Assembly: GCA_937928085.1 (NCBI GenBank)
Contig: CALFVU010000006.1
Coordinates: 248,001 to 312,000, forward strand
Source: an uncultured bacterium
GTDB taxonomy: Bacteria > Spirochaetota > Leptospiria > Leptospirales > Leptonemataceae
DNA: 64,000 nt
Direction: 5' to 3'
This document shows, in pieces, positions 55,127 through 64,000 of this stretch. The translations under genes were made by a program, and so were the position numbers. Numbering within the stretch: position 1 is the stretch's first letter; every line of letters begins with the position of its first letter. The notes beneath the pieces were generated by a model. That model did not search any database. It was not told where the DNA came from and saw only the letters and a list, made by a program, of their open reading frames with translations.

Positions 55127-56513
55127 TATATTTTTTGTTGTAATTTTCATAGTCTATATAAGTTTACATTTTTTCTATGGAGAATTTCTTCCACCAATAT
55201 GGCCTGATGAAGTTTTATTTTTTTCCGCAGCTAAGAATTTAATCCATACGAAGATTTTAAAAACGGATGTTCTTGAGGGAGTAATTTATGGTATGGATCA
55301 AGCTACTTTGTGGATTCCTCCTTTGCATTTAATTGTGTTATCTTTTATTTTTTTTCTTTTTGGAGAATCTTTATTTGTAGGTAGAACACTAAGTTTATTT
55401 TTTGGAGTCTTAGTGTTATCAGTATTTTATAAACTTCTTTTTGCAATTACTAAAAATAAAAAACTTTCTCTTTTTTTTATGTTCTTGTTATCAATTGAAT
55501 ATTCGTTGATTCGAAGTGGGAATATCATTCGAATGGAAATTCTAAATTTATTATTGATTTTGACTAGTTTATATTTTTTGGAAAAAAAGCAAAAAATATT
55601 TACTGGAATATTTTTAGGATTATCCGGCTTAACACATCCTATTAGTATTTTTTTAATATTTATAGTTTTTTTCTATTTTCGTAAATTAAAAGATATACTT
55701 ATAATTGGAAGTATCGCTTTTGTTGTAATGACTCCATGGTTTGTATATATTTATCATCATTTAGATATTTTTCAATTTCAGTTTCTTGCACAACTAAACA
55801 GAAAATCAATTCATTATAATTATAATAGCATATTTTATCTAATAAAAGTTCTAGGGGGGCAATTTCTATCGAAAATGAATTTTGTTTTGGTTTATGCAAT
55901 TTTAGTTTTTGCTATAGGATTGGGGATTTTATATACAAAAAAGAATTTTAAATATTTTTTTGTGTTTTTGATTGTTTTACTTACTGTATTTTTTAGTGGT
56001 GAAATGTGGTATGTAGTGTATATATTTCCATTTTTATTTTTATTTTTTGTAAATATGATTTTACAACAACCAAAACTGAATAAACTGATTATGATTGTTA
56101 GTTTGGTTTTTATTTTATGGATTCAGTTTAATGTATTCATAAAAATAATAAAAAATAAAAAAACATATCAAAAAGAATATCAGGAATTGGTAAATTTTTT
56201 AAATTTTTATACAAAAGATTGCAAAATAATTTTTTTACAGATGATTCCCGATCCTTATTTTGATTTAGATAAAAAAAAACAATATAAAGAATTCGCTCCA
56301 TATGGGCTTTTTGCCAATCAGCTTTTTTTAGATTTTGAACAAAAACGATTAGAGACCTACAAACAAATTGATTGTTTTGTCATTTCAAATATTGAAAAAA
56401 AAGAACCCGTTTTAGAGAACTATTTGCAAAATCAATCTTTTCAAAAAATTTCATTTCCAAAATTTTCTCTAATATCTTCAGGCATTGTTTATAAAAAATT
56501 GATTCAACTTTGA
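55107..56513 (+). CDS. GT-C membrane glycosyltransferase (GT39/GT83-like)
   Basis: 468 aa with about ten membrane segments. The first periplasmic loop has PPIWPDEVLFFSAAKN, the acidic DE motif of ArnT/PMT-type polyprenyl-phosphate-sugar transferases. A C-terminal soluble part (about 350-468) follows. Probably adds a sugar to a lipid, LPS or protein at the periplasmic face. The start is TTG at 55107; no ATG occurs before residue 60, and the TTG directly precedes a hydrophobic segment. Overlaps the STAS gene by 20 nt. Confidence 0.72.
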   Translation: MSILKNNIFFVVIFIVYISLHFFYGEFLPPIWPDEVLFFSAAKNLIHTKILKTDVLEGVIYGMDQATLWIPPLHLIVLSFIFFLFGESLFVGRTLSLFFGVLVLSVFYKLLFAITKNKKLSLFFMFLLSIEYSLIRSGNIIRMEILNLLLILTSLYFLEKKQKIFTGIFLGLSGLTHPISIFLIFIVFFYFRKLKDILIIGSIAFVVMTPWFVYIYHHLDIFQFQFLAQLNRKSIHYNYNSIFYLIKVLGGQFLSKMNFVLVYAILVFAIGLGILYTKKNFKYFFVFLIVLLTVFFSGEMWYVVYIFPFLFLFFVNMILQQPKLNKLIMIVSLVFILWIQFNVFIKIIKNKKTYQKEYQELVNFLNFYTKDCKIIFLQMIPDPYFDLDKKKQYKEFAPYGLFANQLFLDFEQKRLETYKQIDCFVISNIEKKEPVLENYLQNQSFQKISFPKFSLISSGIVYKKLIQL

Positions 56514-56566
56514 TTTTTTTTTTGAATTTCAAGAAAAAAACTAGCTTGTTTAAGTATAAATCAAAT

Positions 56567-57075
56567 ATGAAGCATAATGATCAATACCAACTAAAAAAAA
56601 ACATTTTGTATGTATAAATATAAAAGAAAGTTTATATCAAACTCTATTAAATTATTCTCAAGGTGATATAAATTTTTTTCTAAGGTATTTATACAAAAAA
56701 TATAAAAAAAGAATTTTATATCTAAAAATATCTTCATTTAAGCGAACAGCTACTGCTCAATATCAACCAAAAGGAAATTACAAAAAAATCAAAATTCAAA
56801 ACATCAAACCTACGATTTGGTACAAATACTGGGAACTTCGACTAAACACTGGATATTCGATTAGTTATATTATAAGGGTATTTCTTGAATGGGAAAAAAT
56901 TCAAAGAAAAGATGAAATTATTGCAGAACCCTTGCTTCCACCCATAAACTTAAAAGATCAACGAATCAATATACCTTATGCCAACCCAAATACTTTTCTA
57001 CATAGTTATTCTAATCGCAGGATACTGAATTCAAGGAATCGTATGATTTATATCGAATATTGGGATGATGGGTAA
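56567..57075 (+). pseudogene. Frameshifted gene: A-run interrupts a 169-aa protein
   Basis: A frame open from 56581 to the TAA at 57073-57075 encodes a well-composed protein (for example KPTIWYKYWELRLNTGYS, then IIRVFLEWEKIQRKDEIIAE) but has no ATG, GTG or TTG start near its beginning. Upstream, ATG at 56567 starts a short frame MKHNDQYQLKK that runs into an A9 tract (56593-56601) and stops at 56615. Inserting a single A joins the two frames into one 169-aa product continuing KKKHFVCINIKESLYQ. So either the gene is disrupted, slippage at the A tract restores it, or the assembly lost one A. Family not recognised; the ELRLNTGYSISYIIRVFLEWE stretch is helical and may be DNA-binding. Confidence 0.6.
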
Positions 57076-57566
57076 AAAAATGTTTTAGACTGAAATAGGA
57101 ATTTGTAAATTTATTTTATTATATTTTTTTTGAATTTTAAATCCCCAATAAATTATTTTAAAAACTTTAAAAATTTATAAACAAAAATTATTTGATTTAC
57201 TAATCTTATTTGTATATCTAAAATTAAAGTTTTCAAAATATGGAGTTGATATAAAATTCGTTTTTGATAAGAAATCATACTTGTTATTTAAGAATTAGGA
57301 TTTTTAAAAAAAACAAGTTCTAAATGATATTATTTCGATTAGAAAATACATAAAACTAGGAAAACTTTAAACTCTTAATCTATTTAAAAAACACATAAAG
57401 TTAGGGTTTAATTTTAAAAAAATCGATCAATTTCGTATCTTTTATTCATCACTTAAGATACTTTTAATAAATTAATTAAGCTTTTAGTATAGATAAAAGT
57501 AATTTTTTATTGACATATCAAGATATGTTTATATTTTGTTAAATAAATATTCTGATATTGAATTAA
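57076..57566. other. Non-coding AT-rich region upstream of the met operon
   Basis: No convincing gene on either strand. It contains an imperfect direct repeat ACATAAAACTAGG (57348-57360) and ACATAAAGTTAGG (57393-57405), 11 of 13 identical and 45 nt apart, and at its end the promoter-operator of the ArsR-methyltransferase gene. No tRNA, DnaA box cluster or hairpin terminator was seen. Confidence 0.5.
57510..57537 (+). promoter_or_regulatory. Met-operon promoter overlapping a palindromic operator
   Basis: TTGACA (57510-57515) with TATTTT (57532-57537) at 16 nt forms a plausible promoter. Embedded in it is a perfect inverted repeat ACATATC-AA-GATATGT (57513-57528). ArsR-family repressors bind short palindromes of this size, and binding here would block RNA polymerase. 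Together with the gene order it suggests autoregulation of the operon by its first gene. The palindrome is directly visible; the repressor-site identity is inferred. Confidence 0.55.
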
Positions 57567-58517
57567 ATGGATACATTAGAAATTTTGAAAACTTTATCTG
57601 ATGAAACTAGAATAAGAATTTTGAATATACTTTCTTTTGAGCCTTTATGTGTAAATGAAATTATGGAAATTTTAAATTTAGGTCAAAGTAGAGTTTCTAG
57701 ACATTTAAAAATTTTTGTAGAATCAAAACTATTAAAAGCGGTCAGAGTTGGTGCAAAAGTTTATTATGGTATTTCACCCGAATTCAGACTCCATCCTATG
57801 TATGATGCTTGGAATCAAATTCGACAAGTTCATTCTCCGAACTTCTACTGGGATAAGGAATTTTTTGATATTTTACAATTCGATACAAAAAAAGTTTTTG
57901 AATTACTAAATCATAGAAAACTTCAATCAATTCTTTTTTTTGATAAATTTGGAGATTTACAAGAGAAAAATCAAAATCAATACGTTGATCCCCATTTTTA
58001 TAGAAAACAAATTTTAAGACTTATTCCTAAAAAGGTTTCGGTGGCAATTGAACCGGGGTGTGGAACAGGTTGGGTTTCAGGAGAGCTTATCAAAAAAGTT
58101 AAAACTTTGATTTGTGTCGATCAAAGTTCAAGCATTTTACAAAAAGCAAAAGAACGTATTCCCTTATTGAAAGGAAAACACATAGAGTTTATTTCTTCTT
58201 CTATGGAACATATTCCTTTAAAAAATGAAATTGCAAATCTAATTGTATATTCAATGGCTCTTCATCATGTCCCAAATGTGACTTTGGCTTTACAAGAAGG
58301 ATATAGATTATTAAAAAAAAATGGAATTTTAATTATTGCTGAATTAGAAAATCATACCGAGGAAGCAATGAGAAAATATTTCGCAGATTTTTGGTTAGGT
58401 TTTTATTTAGAAGATCTAAAAAAAGAATTACAAAGACTAAATTTTAAGATCAATAAAACTTTTAAAGGGAAAGGAAAAGGAAAATTAAATTGTATTTTTA
58501 TCCAATGCACTAAATAA
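57567..58517 (+). CDS. ArsR regulator fused to SAM-dependent methyltransferase
   Basis: 316 aa. N-terminal winged-helix ArsR domain (residues 1-95): [30 protein letters not shown], then [24 protein letters not shown]-terminal class I methyltransferase (about 150-315): [15 protein letters not shown] (motif I), [30 protein letters not shown] and [10 protein letters not shown]. Fusion of a regulator and a SAM-binding domain heading an ahcY-metH operon points to sensing of SAM or SAH, as in SahR-like ArsR regulators. The metal-binding Cys pair of classic ArsR (CVC) is replaced here. The palindrome at 57513-57528 is a candidate operator. Confidence 0.88.
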   Translation: MDTLEILKTLSDETRIRILNILSFEPLCVNEIMEILNLGQSRVSRHLKIFVESKLLKAVRVGAKVYYGISPEFRLHPMYDAWNQIRQVHSPNFYWDKEFFDILQFDTKKVFELLNHRKLQSILFFDKFGDLQEKNQNQYVDPHFYRKQILRLIPKKVSVAIEPGCGTGWVSGELIKKVKTLICVDQSSSILQKAKERIPLLKGKHIEFISSSMEHIPLKNEIANLIVYSMALHHVPNVTLALQEGYRLLKKNGILIIAELENHTEEAMRKYFADFWLGFYLEDLKKELQRLNFKINKTFKGKGKGKLNCIFIQCTK

Positions 58518-58539
58518 TTTTTTTAAAAAGGAGAAAACA

Positions 58540-59838
58540 ATGGTACAAACAACTTTACAATACAAAGTTAAAGATATTACTTTAGCAGATTGGGGCAGAG
58601 AGGAGATTCTATTAGCAGAAAAAGAAATGCCCGGTTTAATGGCACTAAGAGAAAAATATGGAAAAATAAAACCACTTAAAGGAGCTCGAATTGCTGGATC
58701 TTTACACATGACTATCCAAACAGCAGTTCTTATCGAAACTTTAATAGAGTTGGGAGCGGAAGTTCGATGGTCAAGTTGTAATATTTTTAGTACACAGGAT
58801 CATGCCGCAGCTGCGATTGCATCGAAAGGTATACCTGTTTTCGCATGGAAGGGAATGACTGAAGAAGAATATTGGTGGGCTATTGAACAAACTCTTCATT
58901 TTAATGGAAAGGGTCCAAATATGCTTTTAGACGATGGAGGAGACCTTACTTATTATGTCCATACAAAACATCCTGAATTGCTAAGTGAAATTAAAGGTGT
59001 ATCTGAAGAAACTACAACTGGTGTTAAGCAGTTATATAGAATGTTAAAAGAACAAAAGTTAAAAATACCTGCCATTAACGTAAATGATTCTGTTACTAAA
59101 AGTAAATTTGATAATATCTATGGTTGTAGAGAATCTTTAGTAGATGGAATTCGTAGAGGAACAGATTTAATGTTAGCAGGAAAAATTGCTGTAGTTTGCG
59201 GTTATGGTGATGTAGGTAAAGGTTCTGCTCAAAGTTTAAGAAATAGTCAATGTAGAGTGATTGTTACAGAGATCGATCCTATCTGTGCTTTACAAGCGGT
59301 TATGGAAGGTTATACTGTGGATGTGATCGAAAATTGGGTAGATAAAGCAGATATTTTTGTTACTGCAACAGGAAATAAAGATGTGATACGTATTGAGCAT
59401 ATGGAAAAAATGAAAGATGGAGCAGTTGTATGTAATATTGGACATTTTGATGTGGAAATTCAAGTAGATAAACTAAAAAATTATCCCGGTATACAAAGAA
59501 AAACCATAAAACCACAAGTAGATAAATTTACTTTTCCAAATGGAAAAAGTATTATTCTTCTTTCTGAAGGTAGATTGGTAAATTTAGGAAATGCTACAGG
59601 TCATCCCAGTTTTGTTATGTCAATGAGTTTTACAAATCAAGTACTTGCTCAAATTGAACTTTTTACAAAGCAATACGAAGTTGGAGTTTACTTATTACCA
59701 AAACATTTAGACGAAATGGTAGCTCGATTACATTTAGAAAAAATTGGTGCTAAATTGACTACTTTAACACCTGAACAGTCTGAATATCTTGGAATTCCAG
59801 TTGAAGGTCCTTATAAAGCTGAACACTATCGATATTAA
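58540..59838 (+). CDS. ahcY: S-adenosylhomocysteinase
   Basis: 432 aa. Hydrolyses SAH to adenosine and homocysteine; NAD-dependent. Features: [64 protein letters not shown], the NAD loop [14 protein letters not shown], and the C-terminal [13 protein letters not shown] required for the active site. AAGGAG precedes the ATG. Follows the ArsR-methyltransferase gene by 22 nt and precedes metH by 25 nt. Confidence 0.97.
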   Translation: MVQTTLQYKVKDITLADWGREEILLAEKEMPGLMALREKYGKIKPLKGARIAGSLHMTIQTAVLIETLIELGAEVRWSSCNIFSTQDHAAAAIASKGIPVFAWKGMTEEEYWWAIEQTLHFNGKGPNMLLDDGGDLTYYVHTKHPELLSEIKGVSEETTTGVKQLYRMLKEQKLKIPAINVNDSVTKSKFDNIYGCRESLVDGIRRGTDLMLAGKIAVVCGYGDVGKGSAQSLRNSQCRVIVTEIDPICALQAVMEGYTVDVIENWVDKADIFVTATGNKDVIRIEHMEKMKDGAVVCNIGHFDVEIQVDKLKNYPGIQRKTIKPQVDKFTFPNGKSIILLSEGRLVNLGNATGHPSFVMSMSFTNQVLAQIELFTKQYEVGVYLLPKHLDEMVARLHLEKIGAKLTTLTPEQSEYLGIPVEGPYKAEHYRY

Positions 59839-59863
59839 TTTTTTATGATTCCGGAGATATAGA

Positions 59864-62800
59864 ATGGAAATCCTATTAGATAAAACAGTTAAAAAACCGA
59901 CTAACTGGGACGAGTTAACAAAAACTTTATCTGAAAGAATTATGATTCTTGATGGTGCAATGGGAACTATGATCCAAAAATATAAACTTTCAGAAACAGA
60001 ATTTCGAGGAGAAATTTTTAGAAGTCATCCTAAAGAATTAAAGGGTAACAATGATATTCTAAGTATTACCCAGCCTGAAATTATACGAACGATTCATGAA
60101 GAATATTTAAAAGCTGGTGCTGATATCATAGAAACCAATACGTTTAATTCGAATAAAATTTCTCAAGAAGAATATTTACTTGAAGATTATGTATATACAC
60201 TTAATTTTGAATCTGCAAAGTTGGCAAAAGAAATAGCTTCTTTATATACAACCAAAGAAAAAAAAAGGTATGTAGCTGGTGCAATAGGACCAACAAGCAA
60301 AACGTTATCTATATCTCCGGATGTAACAAATCCGGCGTATCGTTCTGTTAGTTTTTTTCAGATGGTAGATTCTTATTATGAACAAGTAAGAGGACTCGTT
60401 GATGGCGGAGTCGATATCCTTCTAATTGAAACTGTTTTTGATACTTTAAACTGTAAAGCTGCTATTTATGCAATACAAAAATATTTCGAAGAGTATGATA
60501 TTTCTTTACCTATAATGATTAGTGGAACTGTTGTGGATATAAGTGGAAGAACTTTATCGGGTCAAACAGTATCTGCGTTTTGGGTTTCCATTTCTCACAC
60601 TCCTTATCTTTTATCCGTTGGATTAAATTGCGCTCTTGGTTCAAAACAAATGAGGCCATTTATACAAGAATTACATCAACTAGCTACCTGCTATATTAGT
60701 CTTTATCCAAATGCGGGGTTGCCAAATCAATTTGGAGGGTATGATGAAACTCCGGATTTTATGGCTAAAGAAATCAAAGATTATGTAGAAAATGGATGGC
60801 TAAATATTGTAGGAGGATGTTGTGGTACTACTCCACATCATATACGACGAATCTCTGAATATGTAAAAGGGTGTAAACCTCGAACCCCAAAAGAAAATGA
60901 TCATATATTACGGCTATCTGGATTAGAAATGTTAGAGATTCGAGAAAATATTAATTTTATTCATATTGGAGAAAGAACGAATGTTACAGGTTCAAAAAAA
61001 TTTGCAACTTTAATTAAAGAAAAAAAATACGAGGAGGCTTTAGAAATTGCAAAAGAGCAGATACAAAATGGTGCAAACATCATCGATGTAAATATGGATG
61101 AGGGGATGTTGGATTCTAAGCAAGAAATGGAACATTTTTTAAAATTACTTGCATCTGAACCTGAAATTGCTAAAGTTCCTATAATGATTGATTCTTCGAA
61201 ATGGGAAGTGATAGAAGTTGGTTTGCAATGTCTTCAAGGTAAAGGAATTGTAAATTCTGTATCTTTAAAAGAAGGAGAAGAAAAATTTAAAGAACAGGTA
61301 AAAAAGATCAAAAAATATGGAGCTGCTATTGTTGTAATGGCATTTGATGAGCAAGGTCAAGCAGATACATACGAAAGAAAAATTTCTATTTGTCAAAGAG
61401 CTTATAAAATCTTAATTGAGGAATTGGATTTTCAACCAGAAGATATTATTTTTGACCCCAATATTTTTGCTTTAGCTACTGGAATCGAAGAACACAATCA
61501 GTATGGAATTGATTTCATTAAAGCAACAAAATGGATTAAAGAAAATTTACCTTTTGCGAAAGTAAGTGGAGGAATTTCGAATCTTTCTTTTTCTTTTAGA
61601 GGAAATGAAGTAATTCGCCGAGCTATGCATTCAGTATTTTTGTATCATGCAATTCAAGCTGGATTGGATATGGGAATTGTAAATGCGGGTCAATTAGATA
61701 TTTATGAACAAATTCCTATCGAACTCAGAAATGTAATTGAAGATGTGATTTTAAATCGTTCTAAAGATGCAACTGAAAAACTATTAGATTTAGCACAAAA
61801 ATATAAACACCAAGAAAAAGACGAAAACAAATTAGAAGAATGGAGATTTTTTCCTGTTGAAGAAAGATTAAAATATGCTTTAATTCAAGGTATTGATAAA
61901 TACATAGAAGAAGATATATTAGAAGCAGTACATAATAAACAAAAGTATTCCGAGTCTTTACAAATTATTGAAGGACCCCTAATGGAAGGGATGAATATCG
62001 TAGGGGATTTATTTGGTGCTGGAAAAATGTTTCTTCCACAAGTTGTAAAAAGTGCAAGAGTAATGAAAAAAGCAGTTTCTATTTTAATTCCTTTTATAGA
62101 AAAAGAAAAGCAAATCTCTGGAAAAGATCAAGAAAAAAAAGCTAAAGTCTTACTAGCTACAGTAAAGGGAGATGTACACGATATAGGAAAAAATATTGTT
62201 GGAGTTGTTTTGGCCTGTAACAACTATGAAATCATTGACTTGGGAGTTATGGTTCCAAAGGAAAAAATTTTACAAATTGCTTTAGAAGAAAAAGTAGATG
62301 TGATTGGACTTTCGGGGTTGATTACTCCTTCTTTAGAGGAAATGATAGAAGTTGCTAAAGAAATGGAAAGGCAAAAGTTCAAAATTCCTTTACTAATTGG
62401 AGGTGCTACTACAAGCGAGGTTCATACCGCAGTAAAAATTGAACCCGAATACTCTTATTGTGTGATTCATGTTTTAGATGCATCTCGATGTGTTCCTGTT
62501 GTGAATCAGTTAATACATTCCGAGCTTAAAAAAAAGTTCATACAAGAAATCAAAAATAAATACTCTGCAATTCGATTACGATTTTATCAACAAAGTGAAA
62601 AAGAATACTTAACTTTAGAAAGTTCCAGAAAAAACCGGTTAATTTTAGATTGGAAAAATTATACACCTCCAAAACCCAACTTTATTGGAATTCAAGAAAT
62701 TCAACCACCAATTCATATTCTTAAGCAATATATTGATTGGACACCTTTTTTCCTTGCATGGGAAATGAAAAAAAAGTTTCCTGAAATTCTAGAAGACCCA

Positions 62801-63583
62801 AAATATAGTACAGAAGCTAAAAAATTATATCAAGACGCATTAGCATTATTACAAGAAATCGAAGAAAAATCATATACTCAGCCAAAAGGAGTATTTGGGA
62901 TTTTCCCAGCAAATACGAATCCAGAAAATTTTGATGACATTTTTGTTTTTGAAGATGAAAATCGAAAAAAACATTTAGCGGTTTTTCATGGTTTAAGGCA
63001 ACAAACTAAAAAAAGTGAGGGAGAATATAACAAAAATATTTCTGATTTTATAGCTCCTTATGGTGTAAAGAATGATTATATCGGTGGTTTTGCAGTAACC
63101 AGTGGTGAAGGAATTTTTGATATTGCAAATTTTTACGAAAAAAAATTAGATGATTATAAAAGTATCATGTTGAAAGCTTTAGGTGATCGATTAGCAGAAG
63201 CATTTGCGGAATATTTACATGAGCAAATTAGAAAAACATTTTGGGGTTATTCACCAGAAGAAAATTTCACTAATGAAGAATTAATCAAAGAAAAATATGT
63301 AGGAATTAGACCAGCTCCGGGTTATCCTTCTCAACCTGATCATACAGAAAAAATCACTTTATTTGAACTTTTGCAAGTAAGTAAAAAAACACCTATTGTA
63401 CTTACAGAAACATTAATGATGTATCCACCTTCTTCTGTTTGTGGTTTGTATTTTTCACATCCTAAGTCTCAATACTTTAATATTGGAAAAATTTATAAAG
63501 ATCAAATCGAAGATTATGCAAAAAGAAAGCAAATGGATATCAAAGAAATAGAAAAATGGCTTTCTTCGTATTTAGGATACTAA
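59864..63583 (+). CDS. metH: Cobalamin-dependent methionine synthase
   Basis: 1239 aa, full length. Transfers a methyl group from methyl-tetrahydrofolate to homocysteine. Four modules in order: homocysteine domain ([13 protein letters not shown] near 28, zinc ligands in LNCALG and [11 protein letters not shown]), folate domain ([14 protein letters not shown] near 365, then VNMDEGML), cobalamin domain ([19 protein letters not shown], His of DxHxxG near 770) and the SAM-binding reactivation domain ([16 protein letters not shown] near 1147). With the reactivation domain, no separate activator is needed. Completes the AhcY-to-methionine half of the SAM cycle. Confidence 0.98.
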   Translation: MEILLDKTVKKPTNWDELTKTLSERIMILDGAMGTMIQKYKLSETEFRGEIFRSHPKELKGNNDILSITQPEIIRTIHEEYLKAGADIIETNTFNSNKISQEEYLLEDYVYTLNFESAKLAKEIASLYTTKEKKRYVAGAIGPTSKTLSISPDVTNPAYRSVSFFQMVDSYYEQVRGLVDGGVDILLIETVFDTLNCKAAIYAIQKYFEEYDISLPIMISGTVVDISGRTLSGQTVSAFWVSISHTPYLLSVGLNCALGSKQMRPFIQELHQLATCYISLYPNAGLPNQFGGYDETPDFMAKEIKDYVENGWLNIVGGCCGTTPHHIRRISEYVKGCKPRTPKENDHILRLSGLEMLEIRENINFIHIGERTNVTGSKKFATLIKEKKYEEALEIAKEQIQNGANIIDVNMDEGMLDSKQEMEHFLKLLASEPEIAKVPIMIDSSKWEVIEVGLQCLQGKGIVNSVSLKEGEEKFKEQVKKIKKYGAAIVVMAFDEQGQADTYERKISICQRAYKILIEELDFQPEDIIFDPNIFALATGIEEHNQYGIDFIKATKWIKENLPFAKVSGGISNLSFSFRGNEVIRRAMHSVFLYHAIQAGLDMGIVNAGQLDIYEQIPIELRNVIEDVILNRSKDATEKLLDLAQKYKHQEKDENKLEEWRFFPVEERLKYALIQGIDKYIEEDILEAVHNKQKYSESLQIIEGPLMEGMNIVGDLFGAGKMFLPQVVKSARVMKKAVSILIPFIEKEKQISGKDQEKKAKVLLATVKGDVHDIGKNIVGVVLACNNYEIIDLGVMVPKEKILQIALEEKVDVIGLSGLITPSLEEMIEVAKEMERQKFKIPLLIGGATTSEVHTAVKIEPEYSYCVIHVLDASRCVPVVNQLIHSELKKKFIQEIKNKYSAIRLRFYQQSEKEYLTLESSRKNRLILDWKNYTPPKPNFIGIQEIQPPIHILKQYIDWTPFFLAWEMKKKFPEILEDPKYSTEAKKLYQDALALLQEIEEKSYTQPKGVFGIFPANTNPENFDDIFVFEDENRKKHLAVFHGLRQQTKKSEGEYNKNISDFIAPYGVKNDYIGGFAVTSGEGIFDIANFYEKKLDDYKSIMLKALGDRLAEAFAEYLHEQIRKTFWGYSPEENFTNEELIKEKYVGIRPAPGYPSQPDHTEKITLFELLQVSKKTPIVLTETLMMYPPSSVCGLYFSHPKSQYFNIGKIYKDQIEDYAKRKQMDIKEIEKWLSSYLGY

Positions 63584-63698
63584 ATAAAAAAAATTTCAGT
63601 AGATTTTTATATTAAAAATAGGATTAAAAAATTCAAAATGATAATATAAATACGTTTTATTCTTGATTAAAAATATCCGAAAAAATATTTAATAACAG

Positions 63699-64000
63699 AT
63701 GGCATTTTATCAGCAAAAAATTTTGGTCTTAGATAGAGGTTCTAAATTTTATAAGGGAATGTTGATTGAGTATGGACTTGGTAATTTTCAGATTTTAAAA
63801 ATTGAAAAATTGCCCATGATTAAAGAACTTATTTATGAGAATTCTACATCCGATCAAAAAATTAACGATGAAGAATTTACAATCTCTGAATATAATTTTT
63901 TGCGATTTGCTAAAACCCTTTTTACTGAACAAGAAGAAATTATTTTTTTGTTAAAAAACGAAGAAGTCTTTATTCGTAATTTAGAAATTCCAGCAGAAAA
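63699..64000 (+). CDS. PilM/GspL-like protein, 5' part
   Basis: Open from the ATG at 63699 to the window edge (about 100 residues). N-terminus ILVLDRGSKFYKGMLIE has the actin-like ASKHA first-strand pattern, and VFIRNLEIPAE resembles the PilM/GspL segment that precedes the ATP site. These families act as cytoplasmic scaffolds for type IV pilus or type II secretion assembly. The call is limited by truncation; a related competence or unknown ASKHA protein is possible. The 115 nt separating it from metH hold nothing clear. Confidence 0.45.
   Translation, partial: MAFYQQKILVLDRGSKFYKGMLIEYGLGNFQILKIEKLPMIKELIYENSTSDQKINDEEFTISEYNFLRFAKTLFTEQEEIIFLLKNEEVFIRNLEIPAE

Noticed and set aside
57076-57566. 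Replication origin or att site in the non-coding region
   Set aside because: No DnaA box cluster, integrase or tRNA; only an imperfect direct repeat and an operator-like palindrome.

Overview
The window is strongly AT-rich by eye and almost fully coding. It reads as a chromosomal segment of a Gram-negative, LPS-type bacterium: lpxA, lipobox lipoproteins, an LptE-like lipoprotein and peptidoglycan genes are present. The gene set and the ArsR-methyltransferase/ahcY/metH and etfBA clusters suggest a low-GC relative of the Leptospirales (spirochaetes). That placement is inference; no rRNA is present to test it. I saw no tRNA, rRNA, CRISPR array, insertion sequence or phage.

Layout. 1-5.9 kb: the 3' part of a GTP-type PEP carboxykinase converges on an alkaline phosphatase across a shared terminator, followed by unknown, DUF3108, nucleotidyltransferase and DUF445 genes. 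5.9-9.4 kb: hslU (no adjacent hslV) and etfBA, divergent around a leader with a 16-bp inverted repeat. 9.5-16.2 kb: a large unknown protein, a 33-aa membrane peptide with its own promoter and terminator, galE, an S1-repeat protein, a catalytically dead rhomboid and nikR. 16.3-22 kb: pyrC, an LptE-like lipoprotein and a Gld-type ABC exporter cluster, all on the minus strand. 22-29.4 kb: TPR protein, tatD, lpxA, NAPE-PLD-like hydrolase, rpmF, plsC and hslO. 29.4-37.7 kb: a long minus-strand run of a sigma-like gene, an unknown, a STAS protein, rpsF, ssb, rplI, dnaB, radA, a small lipoprotein, tsaD and an MFS carrier; rpsR is missing from its usual place. 37.9-44 kb: murF-mraY-murD-ftsW-murG. 44.1-46.3 kb: sucCD with a strong terminator.

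46.3-49.4 kb holds the most interesting block. It is a compact five-gene operon encoding a RING-like zinc/OB-fold protein, a ubiquitin-like protein, an E2-like enzyme, an E1-like enzyme and a JAMM deubiquitinase-like protease, all with key catalytic residues visible. It looks like a complete bacterial ubiquitin-like conjugation pathway with a candidate E3. Downstream on the same strand come pdxJ, a CHAT (caspase-like) protease, a cysteine-cluster protein, a YciO/Sua5 protein and a thioesterase.

53.8-57.1 kb: a transglutaminase-like gene, a STAS protein, a GT-C glycosyltransferase, and a gene apparently broken by one base in an A9 run. 57.5-63.6 kb: a methionine-cycle operon (ArsR-methyltransferase fusion, ahcY, metH) led by a promoter overlapping a perfect 7+2+7 palindrome. 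The window ends inside a PilM/GspL-like gene.
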